Shown here in pieces: positions 11,267 through 20,608 of a stretch of 64,000 nt of DNA; the stretch's first letter is position 1, and each line of letters begins with the position of its first letter. The stretch spans positions 4,154,001 through 4,218,000 of the forward strand of contig NZ_CP134706.1 in assembly GCF_038246755.1 (NCBI RefSeq). Reading direction: 5' to 3'. This stretch comes from Micromonospora sp. FIMYZ51 (GTDB lineage Bacteria; Actinomycetota; Actinomycetes; Mycobacteriales; Micromonosporaceae). The notes below the pieces were generated by a model. That model was given only the letters and a program-made list of their open reading frames with translations, had not been told where the DNA came from and did not search any database. A program made the position numbers and the translations under genes.

Positions 11267-11423
11267 GGCCGTCGGGTACCCCACGAGGACCGGCCGACAC
11301 CCCCCGGGGCCGGCCGGCCCCCCTGTCCCCCGTGCGCTGTTCCGGGCGTCGCCGCCCGGTCGGGTCGGACCGCCCCCGCACTCCGCCGCTGGTGCGACGG
11401 AGCGCGGGGACCCCCCGTCCCGG

Positions 11424-12260
11424 CTACTGCAAGAACGCCCCGAGGGGCGAAAGCAGCAACCGACCGAGCGCCGCGGCTGCGTCGTCGAGCCGCTTGCGCT
11501 CGCGTTCATGCCGATGCGGATCGTGCCGGCAGCGCCAGATCCGCTGCGCGTTGCGCCAGGCCACGTCGCGGGTGTAGCCGATCAGCTCACCCTGGTACCA
11601 GTCGTCGATGTCGCCGTTGAGCATGTCGAAGAGCAGTTGCCACCGGTCCAGATAGCCGCGCCGCAGCTCAGGGATCTGGTCGGCGAAGATCTTGTTGATC
11701 TCCAGATAGTCGTGGTGCTGATCGCTGCCGTTGACCGGCTCGGACTCCAGGTGGTCGAAGGTGGTCACCAGCGCGAACGGCAGGTCGAAGTTGATGTGCG
11801 CGTTCACGCCGGCCGCCGCCGAGGGCAACGGTCGGGCGTCCGGACCGCACATCCGCTCGAACAGGCAGGCCCAGGCTTGCGGGATGGCAGGGCTGCGGTC
11901 GCTCCACAGTCGCAGCGCGTCGAAGTAGCGCGCGGCGAACTCGACGTCCAGCCGGGACAGAAAGACCGGGTCGACGAACCGGTCGGCGTAGAGGCCGTCC
12001 AGCACGCTGCTGGTGATGACGAGGTACAACCGGTTGAAGTCGGCCAACGGGCAACTGTCCAGCAGCGGCGGCAGCCGGACCAGCAGTTCCTGCAACCGGG
12101 CCAGCTGATCGACCACTGCGGGCACGTCGGTCGGATGCTCGGCGAGCAGGTCCACGACGTCCTGGTGCACCGGCCCCCAGACCGGCCCGGTCAGGTCGTC
12201 CCGTCGCTCCGTGTCGTCATGGGGCGCCACCGCGCCGAGCCCGGTGACTCGCTCACTCAT
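11424..12260 (-). CDS. DUF5995 family protein
   Basis: This 278-residue, largely helical soluble protein has the conserved pieces FNRLYLVITSSVLDGL, HINFDLPFALV and HDYLEINKIFADQI. These match the DUF5995 family found in actinobacteria and some other bacteria. The spaced His and Asp residues could bind a metal, but no reaction is established for the family. The start is ATG at 12260. It lies just after the LAL regulator gene on the same strand, about 90 bases downstream, and may be co-transcribed. Confidence 0.85.
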   Translation of the reverse strand: MSERVTGLGAVAPHDDTERRDDLTGPVWGPVHQDVVDLLAEHPTDVPAVVDQLARLQELLVRLPPLLDSCPLADFNRLYLVITSSVLDGLYADRFVDPVFLSRLDVEFAARYFDALRLWSDRSPAIPQAWACLFERMCGPDARPLPSAAAGVNAHINFDLPFALVTTFDHLESEPVNGSDQHHDYLEINKIFADQIPELRRGYLDRWQLLFDMLNGDIDDWYQGELIGYTRDVAWRNAQRIWRCRHDPHRHERERKRLDDAAAALGRLLLSPLGAFLQ

Positions 12261-12350
12261 GCCTGCTCCGCCCTGTCCGCCGACGCCGTCGTCGCTTCGT
12301 CGGCGCCGGACTCAGCCTTTCAGGCAGGCAACCCGGCGACATCAGTAGAA

Positions 12351-15245
12351 CTACGTATCCGACACCTGCGGGCGGCTACGTAGGAAGATGGTGCTCGCCT
12401 GGACCCGGGTGCGCACCTGGAGCTTGTCGAAGATGTGCGAGACGTGGACACCGATGGTCCGCTCGCTGATGAACAACCGTTGGCCGATCTCCTTGTTGGT
12501 CAGGCCCTCGGCCACGGCGGCCAGCACCTCCCGCTCGCGGGCGGTGAGCGCGGTGAGTTCGTCGCCGGTCGGCGGCACCACGTCGGTGCTCCGTTCCTCA
12601 AGCGGAATCCGGGCCCGGCCGGCGAGGGTACGGATCTGGGCGCACATCGGCACCGCACCGAGTCCCTGCGCCGTCTGGTACGCCTGGCGCAGCAGCTTGC
12701 CGGCGGTCGCGGTCCGCCGCCGACGGGCCAGCAACGCCTCGGCCTGCCGCAGTCGGGAATACGCCGCCGGATACGGATGGTTGCGGCGGTCCCACTCGGC
12801 GGCGGCCCGCGCCCACAGCTCCGGATCCGCCCCGTCGAGTCGACTCACCTCGGCCGCGCAGAGCGCCAGGTAGCCCTCGACGACGTCGCGTACCGGCCGG
12901 GCCGCGTGTGCGCTCCTGCCGGCCACCCGGTCGGCGATCTCCCGCAGCCGGCGCACCGCGTCGTCGTCGACCGCGACGGTACGGCTGGCGTGCGCCTCGG
13001 CCTCGGCGCGCAGGCCGTGCCAGACCAGTACGGCGAGGATGACCAGGTCGTCGGAGCGGGTCTCGGTGAGGCCGCGGCGGACCGCCTGCCGGGCCACGTC
13101 ATGGCGCCCCTGCCACATGGCCAGCCCGGCGCGCAGGGTGAGCAGGGGGATGACGTGCCGGGCGCCGCCACCGGCGAGCATGGTGGCCACCGCGTCGAGA
13201 TCCCGGTGGGCGGCCTCGACGTCGCCGTAGCCGACCGAGAGCCGGCACCGGGCCAGCAGCAGCTCGACCGCGTCCGCGCCGGAGGGCCGGTACCGCAGCG
13301 CCGCCGCGACCACCTTCTCCGCCTCGGACCACTGCCCCACCCGGAACAGGCCGTTTGTCGCGATGGCCAGCAACCGGGTGCCGTAGCTGCGGCCCAGCCC
13401 CAGTTCGGTCACCCGTTCGGCACCCCGGCGGGCCACCACCACCCCCTCTTCGCAGGTGTTGAGGGGACCGGTGAGCAGCTCGGCCAGGTGCAGGTAGGCC
13501 AGCGCCACGTCCTCCGGGCGGCCGGCGCGTTCGGCGGTCGCCAACGCCCGGCGCAGCACGGTCAGGCCCTCCTCCGGATCCTGGCGGAACGCCTCGGAGA
13601 AGCCCAGCGCCATGCTGGCCAGTACCACCTCGGTGGTGGCCCCGTCGACCTGCTCGGCCAGGGCCAACGCCTCCCGTGCCCACTTGCCGGCGTCGGCGTA
13701 CCGGCCCAGGTGCAGCAGCAGCTCCGCCAGGCGGGCGGCGGCGGTCGCCCGCTGCCGCGAGGTGCAGTCGGCAGCCGCCAGGGCGTGCTGGTACTCCGCC
13801 TCGGCAAGCGCCGACCGACCTGCGGCGGCGAGATAACGGGCCCGCCGGATGTGCAGCTCACAGGCGGGAAGTTCGGTGTCGGCCCCGGCCAGCTCCTCCA
13901 GCAGGGCCAGCGCCCGGGCGTACTCACCACAGTGGTGGGCGGCCTCGGCCGCGTGCCCGAGCAGGGTGGCCCGGTCGACACCGGGCAGGCCCTCGGCCAG
14001 CTCGACGGCGACCGACCAGTGCCGGTGCGCCTCGGCGTAGCCGTACAGCCGCTCCGCCTCCGCCGCGGCGGCCAGCGCCGCCGGCAGCGCCCGTTCCGGC
14101 TCTCCGGCCAGCCGCCAGTGATGCGCCAGCCGCGCCTGGTGCAGCTCGCCGGACGCCGAGGTCAACGCCTCGGCGTAGCGGCGGTGCAGCAGGGCACGTT
14201 CGGCCGGCAGCAGCTCGTCGGCGAGCACCTCCGCGACGAGCCGGTGGCGCAGCCGGTAACCGTCGTCGGAGCCGGCCAGCAGCCGGTGCGAGACCGCCGC
14301 GCGTACGGCGTCCAGCAGGTCGGACTCGGGTAAGTCGACGACCCGGGCGAGCAGCCGATGCGTGACCGGCTCCACCCCGGCGGCGACCGCGTGCACCACC
14401 CGGTGCGCCGGCCGGGGCAGGGCGTCCACCCGGGCCAGGAAGACCTCACGCAGGGTGTCGGAGAGACCGTCCCGCCCGTCGCGCAGGTCCCGGGAGAGCT
14501 CCTCGACGACGAAGGGGTTGCCCCCGCTGCGCCGCCACAGCTGCTCGGCCGCCTCGGGGGCCAGTGGACGGCGCATCACCGCCGCGGCGAGTTGCTCGGT
14601 CGCGGCCCGGTCCAGCGGGGCCAGGTCGAGCACCCGCACCGCCCGGAGCCGGCGTAGTTCGGTGAGCACCCGGCGCAGCGGATGCGCGCCTTGCAGCGAC
14701 TCCGAACGCACCGCCGCGAGCACCGACAGTTGCAGGTCACCCAGGCCGGCGAGCAGGTAGAGCAGCAGTTGGCGGGTGGTCCGGTCGACCCACTGAAGGT
14801 CGTCCAGCACGAGCACCACGGGACGTCCCTGGGCGATCAGGCTCAGCCCACGCGAGACCCGCTCCAACAGCGCACCCGCGCCGTCCGGGCCGGTGACCTC
14901 CTCGGCGAACACCGCCAGCAGCGCCCGGACCGAGGCCGTGGCGGGCGGGGCCAGGTCGGCATCGAGCCGGCGCAGCGCCTGGCGCAGCGGGTGCAACGGT
15001 GAGGCGTCGCCGATGTCCAGGCAGGAGCCGGTGAGCACCAGGGCACCACCGTCGCGCAGCCCGGCACCGACCTCGTGCAGCATCCGGGTCTTGCCGACAC
15101 CGCTCTCTCCGGTGAGGAAGACGGCCGCGGTGTGCCCCGGCACCACCTCGTCGAGCAGCGCGGCACGCACCGTCGCCACCAGATCGGCCCGACCGACGAG
15201 CGGTGTGGTGTCCAGGTCGCTGGCCATGGCTCGCAGCCTAGCCAC
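12351..15245 (-). CDS. LAL-type LuxR family transcriptional regulator
   Basis: This 964-residue protein has an N-terminal AAA/STAND ATPase (Walker A GESGVGKT at 46-53, Walker B PVVLVLDDLQWVD). A long TPR-like helical region (about 330-880) and a C-terminal LuxR helix-turn-helix (about 895-950, LTAREREVLAAVAEGLTNKEIG) follow. LAL regulators are ATP-dependent activators, often of secondary metabolism or sugar use. The start could be GTG at 15245, which sits close to GGGAG, or ATG at 15227 six codons later. It is divergent from the cyclase/ATPase gene across 176 bases. Its targets are unknown. Confidence 0.92.
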   Translation of the reverse strand: MARLRAMASDLDTTPLVGRADLVATVRAALLDEVVPGHTAAVFLTGESGVGKTRMLHEVGAGLRDGGALVLTGSCLDIGDASPLHPLRQALRRLDADLAPPATASVRALLAVFAEEVTGPDGAGALLERVSRGLSLIAQGRPVVLVLDDLQWVDRTTRQLLLYLLAGLGDLQLSVLAAVRSESLQGAHPLRRVLTELRRLRAVRVLDLAPLDRAATEQLAAAVMRRPLAPEAAEQLWRRSGGNPFVVEELSRDLRDGRDGLSDTLREVFLARVDALPRPAHRVVHAVAAGVEPVTHRLLARVVDLPESDLLDAVRAAVSHRLLAGSDDGYRLRHRLVAEVLADELLPAERALLHRRYAEALTSASGELHQARLAHHWRLAGEPERALPAALAAAAEAERLYGYAEAHRHWSVAVELAEGLPGVDRATLLGHAAEAAHHCGEYARALALLEELAGADTELPACELHIRRARYLAAAGRSALAEAEYQHALAAADCTSRQRATAAARLAELLLHLGRYADAGKWAREALALAEQVDGATTEVVLASMALGFSEAFRQDPEEGLTVLRRALATAERAGRPEDVALAYLHLAELLTGPLNTCEEGVVVARRGAERVTELGLGRSYGTRLLAIATNGLFRVGQWSEAEKVVAAALRYRPSGADAVELLLARCRLSVGYGDVEAAHRDLDAVATMLAGGGARHVIPLLTLRAGLAMWQGRHDVARQAVRRGLTETRSDDLVILAVLVWHGLRAEAEAHASRTVAVDDDAVRRLREIADRVAGRSAHAARPVRDVVEGYLALCAAEVSRLDGADPELWARAAAEWDRRNHPYPAAYSRLRQAEALLARRRRTATAGKLLRQAYQTAQGLGAVPMCAQIRTLAGRARIPLEERSTDVVPPTGDELTALTAREREVLAAVAEGLTNKEIGQRLFISERTIGVHVSHIFDKLQVRTRVQASTIFLRSRPQVSDT

Positions 15246-15421
15246 CGGCTCCCTTCCCGCTCTAGCGCCGCGTCACCCCGTTCCTCCGGCTCGCGCCAAC
15301 ATTGCGACCAATGGCGGTGTACGGCCGACATACGTCGTTCTGCCGATCCGCCGTCGGACCAGGGGTGACAAGCTGCGGACAACGTCGACACGTACGGGGG
15401 GAGAGAGGCGGGTGCGTCTCC

Positions 15422-17929
15422 ATGCCCATGTCCACCCTCGTCGCCACGCCGGCATCGGTCCGGCCGATCAGCTGGCCGGTCACCGAGGAACGACGGACCG
15501 TGACCGTCCTTTTCGTCGACATCGTCGGTTCGACCGGACTGGTCGAGCGGCTCGATCCGGAGGACGTCCGCGCCCTGCAACGGGTCTACTTCGGCACGGT
15601 CGCGCGGGTGCTGCGGCAGTGGCACGGCGCGGTGGAGAAGTATGTCGGTGACGCCGTGATGGCCCTCTTCGGCGCACGGGTCGGTGACGGATGGGAAGCG
15701 TACCGAGCGGTGCGAGCCGGCCTGGAGCTTCAGCGGGCGCTCGACCGCAGGCCGGTCGCGACCGCGCCCGGCCTGCGGGTCCGGGTCGGGGTGGCCACCG
15801 GCGAGGCGGTGGTCGATCTCGCGGCCGGACACGACGGCGGACACGGCATGGCCAGCGGTGCGGTCATCACACTGGCCGCCCGGTTGCAGGAGTACGCCCC
15901 ACCCGGCGGCGTGGCGGTCTGCGCGGTCACCCATCGGGCCGTCGCCGGGCTGATCACCCAGCGGCGGATACCGGCGGTCACGGTGACCGGCAAGGCCCTC
16001 CCGGTGGAGGTATGGCATGCCACGGGCACCCGGCTGGCCCGTCCTGCCCGGCCGGACGGTCCGTTGATCGGCCGACGTGGCGAACTGGCCGCCGTACGGG
16101 AGCAGCTCACCGAGGCGGTTCGGGGATCCGGTCCGCAGCGGGTGTTCCTGACCGGGCCGGCCGGCAGTGGGCGCAGCCGGTTGTTGCACGAACTGGTACG
16201 CAGCACGCCCACGCTCGACGGGGTCACGGTCCGCTGGTGCCGGACAACCTGTCCGCCCTACCCGGACGGTCCGCTGGCGCCCGTCGCGGAGCTGATCCGT
16301 ACGCTGGCCGGCGCCCGCGTCGTCGATCCACCGGAGACGGTGGGCCAGCGGCTGGCCGGTGCCCTGGACGGTCTGGTGCCGTCGGAGTCCCTGGCGGCGG
16401 TACCGGGCTGGATGCGCGATCTGGTCGCCACGGTCGGCACCGCAGCGGGCACCCGGGCCCTCGCCGGCTGGCGGGAGATGATGCTGAGCCTGGCCCGACG
16501 GCAACCCGTGGTGCTGGCGGTGGACGACCTCGACCGGGCCGCCCCGGGACTTCGCCGGCACCTGGACACGCTTGTCGACCGGGCCACTGCGGACCGCCTG
16601 CCGCTGGTGCTGGTCGCGACCGGCAGCCCGGGGGTCGACGGGCCGGCCCGAGCGGCGGCCCTGCTCCGGTTGCCGCCGCTGGACCCGGTGACCACCGGGC
16701 GGCTGCTGCGCCGGCTGCTGCACCGCGCCGGCCGGTCGGCCGCTCTGGTGCGGCAGTTGATCCCCCTGGTCGGCGGCAACCCCGGGCACGCCGTGGCGTA
16801 CGTGCGGGCGCTCGACGTCGACGATCCGGCGCGGCTGCCCGTACCGGAGAGCGTCCGTCGGGTCGCCGAGGCCCGGCTGGATCGCCTCGACGGTCCGCTG
16901 CGGGCCACGCTGATGGCTACCGCCGCCCTGTCGCCGGGCTGCACCGCGCCGGAGTTGGCCCGGGCGCTCAACTGGTCGGTGGCGTACGCGAGGTCGGTCC
17001 TGGACGAGCTGACCAGCGCCGGTCTGCTCGTCGCGCAGTCCACCGGCGGGCACACCGTCGCCGACGAGACGTTGCGTCAGGTCGCCGGTGCCCGGCTGCC
17101 CCGGGCGGTACGCGCCGCCTTCATCCGTCGGGCCGCCACCGCGCGCCCGCCGCAGCCGGTCATCGAGTCAGTGACGATCCAGAAAGGCCAGGGCGCGGTC
17201 CCAGGTGAGGTCTGCGGCGACCGGGTCGTGATCGGCGACGGTCGGGTCGGTGAACAGGTGACCCGCCCCGGGATAGCGGTGCACCACCAGGTCGGCCCCG
17301 GCCGCGGTCAGCTCCCGCTGCCACTTGTCGACCTCCTCGGTCGGGTCGTAGGCGTCCGGATCGGCCAGGTGCAGCTGGACCCGCAGGCCGGGCCGGACCT
17401 TGGCGGGCGAGCCGCCGGTGCCGTGCAACAGCAGCAGACCGGCCGTGTCGGGGCGTTCGGCGAGCATCGCACCGGCCACCCCGGCGCCCATCGAGAAGCC
17501 CGCCAGCACGGTCTCGGGCGGCAGCCCGTCGAGCGCGGCCCGGGCCCGGTCGAGGACGGTCCGCTGACCGATCCGGTCGAGCAGGGCGAACCCCTCCTCG
17601 ACGGTGTCGACTGGCGGCTCGGCGTACAGGTCGGGCGTGTGCACCTGATGCCCGGCGGCGCGGAGCCGGTCGGCGGCGGCCAGCACGGCCGGCCGCAGCC
17701 CGTACACGGAATGGAAGAGCACGACATGTCCCATCGGGACATCGTGCCGGACGGCTACGACCGAATGGTCCCGGCGCGCGGCGGGCCGGCCGCCGCCGGA
17801 CCGGTCAGTTCCGGTCGCGGTCGACCGGCCCCCGCTTTCCCGGTGCCGAGGCGTCGGAGGTCGGCCGCAGGGCCCGGCTGTGTCCACGGAACTCGGCGAT
17901 CACCTCCGCATCCGCGCGGGTCACGGTGA
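15422..17929 (+). CDS. Class III cyclase-domain ATPase, probably 3'-truncated
   Basis: Residues about 20-190 form a class III adenylate/guanylate cyclase domain, with VLFVDIVGST and VGDAVMALFG supplying the two metal-binding Asp residues. The AAR segment reads AVITLAARLQ, lacking the usual Asp and the transition-state Asn, so catalysis is doubtful. A STAND-type ATPase follows (Walker A GPAGSGRS with Arg replacing Lys; Walker B PVVLAVDDLD). Homology-like sequence fades near base 17165. The frame then stays open to 17929 through DNA antisense to the hydrolase gene, with no stop in between. Family members are usually over 1000 residues with a TPR tail. The gene has therefore probably lost its 3' end, and the last 250 codons are probably not a natural domain. 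Confidence 0.65.
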   Translation: MPMSTLVATPASVRPISWPVTEERRTVTVLFVDIVGSTGLVERLDPEDVRALQRVYFGTVARVLRQWHGAVEKYVGDAVMALFGARVGDGWEAYRAVRAGLELQRALDRRPVATAPGLRVRVGVATGEAVVDLAAGHDGGHGMASGAVITLAARLQEYAPPGGVAVCAVTHRAVAGLITQRRIPAVTVTGKALPVEVWHATGTRLARPARPDGPLIGRRGELAAVREQLTEAVRGSGPQRVFLTGPAGSGRSRLLHELVRSTPTLDGVTVRWCRTTCPPYPDGPLAPVAELIRTLAGARVVDPPETVGQRLAGALDGLVPSESLAAVPGWMRDLVATVGTAAGTRALAGWREMMLSLARRQPVVLAVDDLDRAAPGLRRHLDTLVDRATADRLPLVLVATGSPGVDGPARAAALLRLPPLDPVTTGRLLRRLLHRAGRSAALVRQLIPLVGGNPGHAVAYVRALDVDDPARLPVPESVRRVAEARLDRLDGPLRATLMATAALSPGCTAPELARALNWSVAYARSVLDELTSAGLLVAQSTGGHTVADETLRQVAGARLPRAVRAAFIRRAATARPPQPVIESVTIQKGQGAVPGEVCGDRVVIGDGRVGEQVTRPGIAVHHQVGPGRGQLPLPLVDLLGRVVGVRIGQVQLDPQAGPDLGGRAAGAVQQQQTGRVGAFGEHRTGHPGAHREARQHGLGRQPVERGPGPVEDGPLTDPVEQGEPLLDGVDWRLGVQVGRVHLMPGGAEPVGGGQHGRPQPVHGMEEHDMSHRDIVPDGYDRMVPARGGPAAAGPVSSGRGRPAPAFPVPRRRRSAAGPGCVHGTRRSPPHPRGSR
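17168..17734 (-). CDS. Dienelactone hydrolase family protein
   Basis: This 188-residue alpha/beta-hydrolase begins MGHVVLFHSVYGLRP. It has the nucleophile elbow GFSMGAG (Ser rather than the Cys of classical dienelactone hydrolase) and a C-terminal GAGHLFTD with the catalytic His. The expected acidic residue lies in the LADPDAYD region. It probably hydrolyses a small ester or lactone; the substrate is unknown. ATG at 17734 is chosen because the fold starts there; the frame is open further upstream over the PaaI gene. It is 70 bases downstream of PaaI on the same strand, and its whole length is antisense to the tail of the cyclase frame. Confidence 0.88.
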   Translation of the reverse strand: MGHVVLFHSVYGLRPAVLAAADRLRAAGHQVHTPDLYAEPPVDTVEEGFALLDRIGQRTVLDRARAALDGLPPETVLAGFSMGAGVAGAMLAERPDTAGLLLLHGTGGSPAKVRPGLRVQLHLADPDAYDPTEEVDKWQRELTAAGADLVVHRYPGAGHLFTDPTVADHDPVAADLTWDRALAFLDRH

Positions 17930-18260
17930 CGTCGTAGATCCCACTGCGGCCGTACCGGGTGCGTTCGGCGGCCCGGGCGACCAGCAGGTCACCCTGGCGG
18001 GCCGGCCGGACGAAGGTGATCTCGCCGCTGGCGGCGACGGTGACCGGACCGTGGCTGTTGCAGGCCAGCGCGAAGGCGGTGTCGGCAAGCAGGAACACGA
18101 ACCCACCATGCGCGATCCGGTGGCCGTTGACCATGTCCGCGGTGATCCGCATCTGCGCGACCGCCGCGCCGCCACCGGCGCTGATCAGCTCGATGCCGAG
18201 CCGGTTCGACGCGACGTCGGCGTCGAACATCTCGTGCGCGGCGGTGCGCTGCGGGTCCAC
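17805..18260 (-). CDS. paaI: PaaI-like hydroxyphenylacetyl-CoA thioesterase
   Basis: This 151-residue hotdog-fold thioesterase has the signature GHRIAHGGFVFLLADTAFA and the continuation ACNSHGPVTVAASGEI, as in PaaI. PaaI removes CoA from stalled ring-hydroxylated intermediates of phenylacetate breakdown. GTG at 18260 is preceded by CAGGAG at suitable spacing. No other paa genes are in the window, so it may act as a general housekeeping thioesterase here. The C-terminal 20 residues are a charged, arginine-rich tail. Confidence 0.88.
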   Translation of the reverse strand: MDPQRTAAHEMFDADVASNRLGIELISAGGGAAVAQMRITADMVNGHRIAHGGFVFLLADTAFALACNSHGPVTVAASGEITFVRPARQGDLLVARAAERTRYGRSGIYDVTVTRADAEVIAEFRGHSRALRPTSDASAPGKRGPVDRDRN

Positions 18261-18412
18261 GCTGGCTCCTGGGTCCGGTCGGCCGGGCAGTCGCCCGCCC
18301 TCGGTCGGACATCATGCCATCGCCGGTCCCGGTCACGACCTCGGCACGGTGTGGGGGCCGCCGAGCACTGCTTCGACGGCCCCGCGATCATCGCATCGCC
18401 ATTCTCTCGCAA

Positions 18413-18429
18413 TTGCCAATCCTTGGCAA
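18413..18429. promoter_or_regulatory. Perfect inverted repeat TTGCCAA-TCC-TTGGCAA
   Basis: This is a 7-bp perfect inverted repeat with a 3-bp spacer, 44 bases before the methyltransferase ATG and just upstream of its predicted -35. It has the size expected for a dimeric repressor such as a TetR or MarR type. No regulator gene for it is obvious nearby. Confidence 0.5.
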
Positions 18430-18435
18430 CAGGAC

Positions 18436-18465
18436 TGGACAACCGCTCACCCAAGTAACTAGCGT
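18436..18465 (+). promoter_or_regulatory. Predicted promoter for a leaderless methyltransferase mRNA
   Basis: TGGACA (18436-18441) and TAGCGT (18460-18465) are 18 bases apart, and the ATG at 18473 lies seven bases after the -10. No ribosome binding site precedes that ATG, so transcription probably starts at or next to the start codon. Confidence 0.5.
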
Positions 18466-18472
18466 GCTCGCT

Positions 18473-19231
18473 ATGACTCCTTACATCGGCGACATCGATG
18501 CCTGGCAGGAAAGCTGGGATCGGCAGCAGGAGGCGTACCTGCCGGACCGGGAACACCGGTTCGCCGCCATGCTCGACGCGGTCGACGCGATACGCGACAC
18601 CGGCCCACTGCGGCTGCTCGACCTGGCCGGCGGCACCGGCACCATCTCGCTGCGTGCGCTGCGCCGCTTCCCCGACGCCGAACTGACCCTGGTCGACCTC
18701 GACCCCGCCCTGCTCGCCCTGGCCACCGCCGCACTGCGTGACCGAGCCACCATCGTCACCGCCGACCTGGGCCGACCCGACTGGCACCACGCACTGCCCC
18801 ACCGTCGGTACGACGCGGTGCTCACCGCCACCGCGCTGCACTGGCTGCCCGCCGACCGGCTGGCCACCCTCTACGGCGAGCTCTGTGACCTGCTGCGACC
18901 AGGTGGCCTGCTGGTAAACGCCGACTACATGCCCGACGACGCCCTGCCGGAGCTGACCAAACGCCTGCTGGCCCGCTCCCGGGAGCGCCGGGAGGCCCGC
19001 TACGCCGCAGGCGCCGCCCTTTCCTGGTCGCAGTGGTGGGAGCAGGCGGAGCAGGACGAGACGCTGCGCCCACTGGTACGGCAGCGGCACGGCATCTATC
19101 CCACCGGCCACAGCCCGGAGTGGAACCCGCCCGTCTCCTGGCACCTCGACGCCCTTGCCAAGGCGGGCTTCGCCGAGGCCGGCACCCTCTGGCGCGGTGG
19201 CCCGGACGCCGCCGTCGTCGGCCTCCGCTGA
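18473..19231 (+). CDS. SAM-dependent methyltransferase (class I)
   Basis: This 252-residue Rossmann-fold methyltransferase has motif I LLDLAGGTGTISLRAL and an acidic post-I residue in LTLVDLDP. Motif IV region is AVLTATALHWLPA and motif V LRPGGLLVNADYM. The acceptor is not evident. The frame remains open 53 codons further upstream, but ATG at 18473 fits the start of the fold and a leaderless promoter. A convergent terminator separates it from the MFS gene. Confidence 0.88.
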   Translation: MTPYIGDIDAWQESWDRQQEAYLPDREHRFAAMLDAVDAIRDTGPLRLLDLAGGTGTISLRALRRFPDAELTLVDLDPALLALATAALRDRATIVTADLGRPDWHHALPHRRYDAVLTATALHWLPADRLATLYGELCDLLRPGGLLVNADYMPDDALPELTKRLLARSRERREARYAAGAALSWSQWWEQAEQDETLRPLVRQRHGIYPTGHSPEWNPPVSWHLDALAKAGFAEAGTLWRGGPDAAVVGLR

Positions 19232-19260
19232 TCCGGCCCCTTGCCGGCGGGTGGTCTTCG

Positions 19261-19287
19261 GCCGCAGGGGGCACCGCACCCTGCGGC
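19261..19287. terminator. Hairpin between convergent methyltransferase and MFS genes
   Basis: GCCGCAGGG at 19261-19269 pairs with CCCTGCGGC at 19279-19287 around a nine-base loop. It sits between two convergent stop codons, so it can serve both genes. Confidence 0.6.
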
Positions 19288-19291
19288 GCGC

Positions 19292-20563
19292 CTACGCCTG
19301 CGGCCCGGGTGATGAGCCCGCCCGCACCGGCACCCCCGTGCTGCCGGTGGCGGGCGGGCGGACCGCGGGGATCAACAACAGCGTCGGCAACAGCAGCAGC
19401 GGCACGACCACAAGCGCCCGCAGCGTGCCGACGTGGTCGCCGAGCAGGCCGAGCAGCGGCGGTCCGGCGAGGAAGGCGGTGTAGCCGACCACGGCGACCA
19501 CGCTGACCCGGACGTGGGCGTGCTCCTCCTCGTCGGCGGCGGCGCTCATGCCGACCGGGAAGCCGAGCGAGGCGCCGATGCCCCAGAGCGCCACGCCGAC
19601 CACCGCTACCGGACCGGAGCCGGCGAGCACCGCCAGGCCGGCACCGACGATGGCGAGCACGATGGTGGTGGCGAGCACCGGGACCCGTCCCCACCGGTCC
19701 AGAGCCACCGTGCCGAGGGTGCGGCCAAGCGTCATACCGACGACGAAGAGACCGAAGACCGCCGCGCCGGCCGCCTCACTGAAGCCGTACCCGTCGATGA
19801 AAGCCACCGCGAGCCAGTCGTTGGCGCTGCCCTCGGCGAAGGCCGCGGCCAGCACCAGCAGGCCGATGAGCAGGGTGCGGGGCTCGCGCCACGCGGCGAG
19901 CAGCCGGCGGCGCCGGCTGGCCGGGGTGCCGGCCTCGGCACCCGGCTCGGCCGCCAGAAACGCCCGTGCCCCGAGCAGGGTGCCGGCGAGCACCAGCGCG
20001 GCGAGCACGCTGAGGTGTGCGCCGACCGGTACGGCCAGCCGGGCGGCACCCGCGCCGAGACCGGCACCGGCCACCGAGCCGAGGCTCCACGCGGCGTGGA
20101 AACGGGGCATCACGGTCCAGCCGAGCCGACGCTCGACGGCGGCCCCCTCGATGTTCATCGCCACGTCGCAACTGCCGGAGCCGTAGCCGACGGCGAACAG
20201 CCCCACCGCCACCCCGGCCAGCGAGCCGAACAGGCTGGCCGAGAGGCCGGCGACGGTCAGCCCGAGCGACAGGATCAGGGTGGCCAGCGCCACCGCCCGG
20301 GCCGCGCCGAGGCGTTGGGTGACCAGCCCGGCGGTGGGCATGGCGACGATCGCGCCGGCGGACATGGCGAGCAGCAGCAGGCCGAGCCGGCCGGGGCTGA
20401 GGCCCAACTCGTCACGGATCGCCGGGACCCGGGAGAACCAGGTCGCCACGGCCAGGCCGTTGAGGGCGAACACCACCGCGACGCCGTTGCGGGCGGACAG
20501 TACGGCGCGGGACGGTCCCGAACCGGGCGGGGGTGTCGCGGGGGCGGTGACTGCGGGGTCCAC
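19292..20563 (-). CDS. MFS transporter
   Basis: This 423-residue protein has twelve predicted membrane helices in two halves joined by an arginine-rich cytoplasmic loop (around 215-225). The FHAAWSLGSVAGAGLGAG segment resembles the FucP/YbjJ-like part of the major facilitator superfamily, in which sugars or drug-like molecules are carried. The substrate is unproven. It is divergent from a LacI-family gene with a sugar-type operator between them, which suggests sugar-linked control. The start is GTG at 20563. Confidence 0.88.
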   Translation of the reverse strand: MDPAVTAPATPPPGSGPSRAVLSARNGVAVVFALNGLAVATWFSRVPAIRDELGLSPGRLGLLLLAMSAGAIVAMPTAGLVTQRLGAARAVALATLILSLGLTVAGLSASLFGSLAGVAVGLFAVGYGSGSCDVAMNIEGAAVERRLGWTVMPRFHAAWSLGSVAGAGLGAGAARLAVPVGAHLSVLAALVLAGTLLGARAFLAAEPGAEAGTPASRRRRLLAAWREPRTLLIGLLVLAAAFAEGSANDWLAVAFIDGYGFSEAAGAAVFGLFVVGMTLGRTLGTVALDRWGRVPVLATTIVLAIVGAGLAVLAGSGPVAVVGVALWGIGASLGFPVGMSAAADEEEHAHVRVSVVAVVGYTAFLAGPPLLGLLGDHVGTLRALVVVPLLLLPTLLLIPAVRPPATGSTGVPVRAGSSPGPQA

Positions 20564-20608
20564 GTACGTTCCGGTCCTCTCCTCAGCGGCTGGTAACGAT
20601 CAGACACC

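Noticed and set aside
8707..11577. 956-codon forward frame opposite the APC permease
   Set aside because: Low-complexity Arg/Gln/His/Asp-rich translation without any domain; the reverse strand encodes a clear permease.
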